A stretch of DNA of 64,000 nt from Hoyosella subflava DQS3-9A1. Its GTDB lineage: Bacteria > Actinomycetota > Actinomycetes > Mycobacteriales > Mycobacteriaceae. Below the pieces are notes generated by a model. It was not told the DNA's origin. It saw nothing but the letters and a program-made list of their open reading frames with translations, and made no database searches. Made by a program: the position numbers and the translations under genes. Of this stretch, positions 63,583 to 64,000 are shown one piece after another. The stretch's first letter is position 1; the number at the start of each line of letters is the position of its first letter. Location of the stretch: NCBI RefSeq assembly GCF_000214175.1, contig NC_015564.1:3162001-3226000 (forward strand). Direction: 5' to 3'.

Positions 63583-64000
63583 ATGACCTCATTCAGCGGA
63601 GCCGTCGTCCTCGTCACTGGTGCGAACGGAGGCATCGGCACCCACTTCGTCCGCGAAGCCGTCGCCCGCGGTGCCGCGAAGGTGTACGCCACCGCACGCA
63701 ATCCTCGCGACTGGGACGACGAGCGCATCGTGCCACTCACTCTCGACGTCACCGACGCCGCCTCCATCCAGGCGGCGGTCGACGCCGCCCCGGACGTGAC
63801 GGTGCTGATCAACAACGCCGGCGCGTCCGTGTCCAGCTCGGGCATCCTCGCCCACACCGACGAGGAGATCCGCCGCAACGTCGAGACTAACTTCCTCGGC
63901 CCGTTGTTCCTCGGCCGCGCCTATGCGCCGATCCTGTCGGCCAAGGGCGGGAACACGGCGATCATCGACATCCACTCGGCCCTCTCCTGGTACGCGGTCG
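63583..64000 (+). CDS. Short-chain dehydrogenase/reductase (partial, runs off window)
   Basis: 139 codons from ATG 63583 (AAGAAGGAA upstream) to the window end. SDR Rossmann motif VLVTGANGGIGTHFVREAVA near 8-27, NAG motif VLINNAGASVSSSG near 72, and NVETNFLGPLFLGRAY; the frame stops at the active-site Ser (IHSALSWYAV), with the YxxxK motif outside. NAD(P)-dependent alcohol/ketone oxidoreductase. Strongly G/C-ended codons as in the MDR gene. Divergent from tetR. Confidence 0.93.
   Translation, partial: MTSFSGAVVLVTGANGGIGTHFVREAVARGAAKVYATARNPRDWDDERIVPLTLDVTDAASIQAAVDAAPDVTVLINNAGASVSSSGILAHTDEEIRRNVETNFLGPLFLGRAYAPILSAKGGNTAIIDIHSALSWYAV

Overview
The window is a chromosomal segment of a high-G+C Gram-positive bacterium, most likely a member of the Mycobacteriales (a Rhodococcus/Hoyosella/Gordonia-like relative of Mycobacterium). 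The reasons are many GTG starts and 1-8 base gene overlaps, a GarA/OdhI FHA protein with the ETTSVF motif, a GuaB1-type CBS/IMPDH-fold protein, an HspR-type HAIR operator in front of an Hsp20 gene, three IdeR/DtxR-type iron boxes, a UfaA1-like lipid methyltransferase operon, and close gene-order agreement with M. tuberculosis Rv1822-Rv1854. No rRNA, tRNA, IS element, prophage or CRISPR array was recognised. Genus is inference only.

Layout. 0-5 kb: an ABC exporter followed by a truncated sensor kinase, two YceI proteins, a lipoprotein, a lipocalin. 5.4-11 kb: large uncharacterised membrane proteins, a SagB-type flavin dehydrogenase with a 47-residue companion peptide, and a cupredoxin-like lipoprotein/membrane protein operon. 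11-18 kb: mixed housekeeping and stress genes (amidotransferase, fructosamine kinase, nitroreductase, Hsp20 under a HAIR element, DUF2252, alanine/glycine symporter, F420-type Ddn protein). 18.3-24.5 kb: a leftward lipid-modifying operon (hydrolase, FAD amine-oxidase-like protein, DUF1365, two cyclopropane-synthase paralogues, DUF1295).

24.7-52.9 kb: a block syntenic with M. tuberculosis Rv1854c-Rv1822: ndh, thioesterase, (iron insertion), BlaI, M56 protease, gnd, guaB1, two CNNM/CorC proteins, glcB, gcvP with a tandem glycine riboswitch, two MerR regulators around a DUF151 nuclease, garA, gcvH, two DUF881 proteins around Sbp, and a PgsA-like enzyme. Inserted between thioesterase and blaI is an iron locus: an IucA/IucC-like gene and a FecCD/ATPase operon, each with an IdeR box. 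A third IdeR box sits on a promoter followed by a strong terminator and no ORF, which predicts an iron-regulated small RNA at the position of mycobacterial MrsI.

53-60.7 kb: smc, acylphosphatase, MFS exporter, an unusual VRIP-repeat protein, OsmC, a flavin monooxygenase. 60.7-64 kb: a compositionally distinct, still higher-G+C cassette (MDR reductase, TetR, SDR) sharing matching TetR-type operators, bordered and interspersed with gene remnants (an Fpg/Nei zinc finger, an alpha/beta hydrolase lacking its start codon, a possible HxlR fragment). It looks like a recent acquisition.

How the genes work together: the central block joins glyoxylate and glycine metabolism (glcB, gcvP, gcvH) to its regulators (GarA, riboswitch). 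The iron cassette is wired to IdeR, and the lipid operon acts on membrane fatty acids.
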